DNA from: Pseudobacteroides sp.
Lineage (GTDB): Bacteria > Bacillota > Clostridia > Acetivibrionales > DSM-2933
Direction of reading: 5' to 3'
DNA: 64,000 nucleotides
NCBI RefSeq assembly: GCF_036567765.1
Contig: NZ_DATCTU010000122.1
Span: forward strand, 1 to 64,000
The notes under the pieces were generated by a model. The model was not told the origin of the DNA, ran no database searches, and worked only from the letters and a program-made list of their open reading frames with translations. The translations under genes and the position numbers were made by a program. How positions within the stretch are numbered: position 1 is the stretch's first letter; each line of letters begins with the position of its first letter. Shown piece by piece: positions 63,935 to 64,000 of this stretch.

Positions 63935-64000
63935 TTACTCAGCAAATCTATTGGATATTTGTGCAAACTGATTGATTGTTAATGTTTCACCACGGGCATT
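63935..64000 (-). CDS. rsmA: C-terminal end of a probable 16S rRNA dimethyltransferase (partial)
   Basis: The minus strand is open from the window edge to a TAA at 63935 and encodes 22 residues, NARGETLTINQFAQISNRFA-E. The RGETL-x-x-x-x-F-A-x-x-S/A-N pattern is typical of the C-terminus of RsmA/KsgA, which methylates A1518 and A1519 of 16S rRNA. Only the tail is in the window, so the call rests on this motif alone. Confidence 0.55.
   Translation of the reverse strand, partial: NARGETLTINQFAQISNRFAE

Overview
The window looks like a chromosome segment of an anaerobic, spore-forming, cellulolytic Clostridia species with a cellulosome, of the Acetivibrio/Hungateiclostridium type. The basis is: low GC, strong AGGAGG-type ribosome binding sites, SpoIID, an S-layer anchoring system (SLH domains), type I dockerins on a GH3 enzyme and an M6-like protease, a GH9-CBM3 cellulase, reverse rubrerythrin, and GlgC/GlgD glycogen synthesis. 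Genus and species are inference.

Layout. (1) 1-4474 is the right part of a probable integrative element whose left end lies outside the window. It has a repeat-rich, gene-poor stretch with a 58-bp perfect inverted repeat, a 71-aa orphan gene, a DUF262-AlbA_2 fusion protein (possible defence protein) and a tyrosine recombinase next to tRNA-Ser(GGA). (2) 4584-19744 holds a two-gene surface operon on the minus strand: a 4094-aa secreted SLH protein followed 14 bp later by an SLH-anchored subtilisin-like protease. (3) 20062-25131 holds a heterodimeric ABC exporter and an AI-2E-family permease. (4) 25238-31217 holds isocitrate dehydrogenase, a dockerin-bearing M6-like metalloprotease, and glgC-glgD. 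(5) 31531-38916 holds an oxidoreductase, dUTPase, a U32 peptidase/rRNA hydroxylation-type protein, an alkaline-phosphatase-superfamily metalloenzyme, a small coiled-coil membrane protein, ZapA, a BI-1 family protein and FolE.

(6) 39096-44202 is a five-gene minus-strand operon for the nitrogen storage polymer cyanophycin: iadA, two small membrane proteins (55 and 90 aa), cphB, cphA. Polymer synthesis, depolymerisation and dipeptide hydrolysis are together, and the two small membrane proteins have no known role. (7) 44688-48774 holds a LexA-like repressor that seems to lack the self-cleavage residues, leuB, an AraC-type regulator and spoIID. (8) 49051-50980 is tRNA-Arg(ACG) followed by about 1.9 kb of decayed DNA, with a 28-bp copy of the tRNA centre, a broken acetyltransferase gene and duplicated fragments. 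(9) 50985-64000 holds reverse rubrerythrin, a coiled-coil membrane protein, a DUF5050-like lipoprotein, a dockerin-bearing GH3 enzyme, a Ca2+/H+ antiporter, an operon ending in a membrane-anchored GH9 cellulase without dockerin, a protein with 21 tandem E-N-x-x-x pentapeptides, and the last 22 codons of a probable rsmA.

Functionally the window mixes plant polysaccharide breakdown at the cell surface (GH9, GH3, SLH proteins, dockerin protease) with carbon storage (glycogen) and nitrogen storage (cyanophycin). All calls come from reading the sequence; no database search was run.
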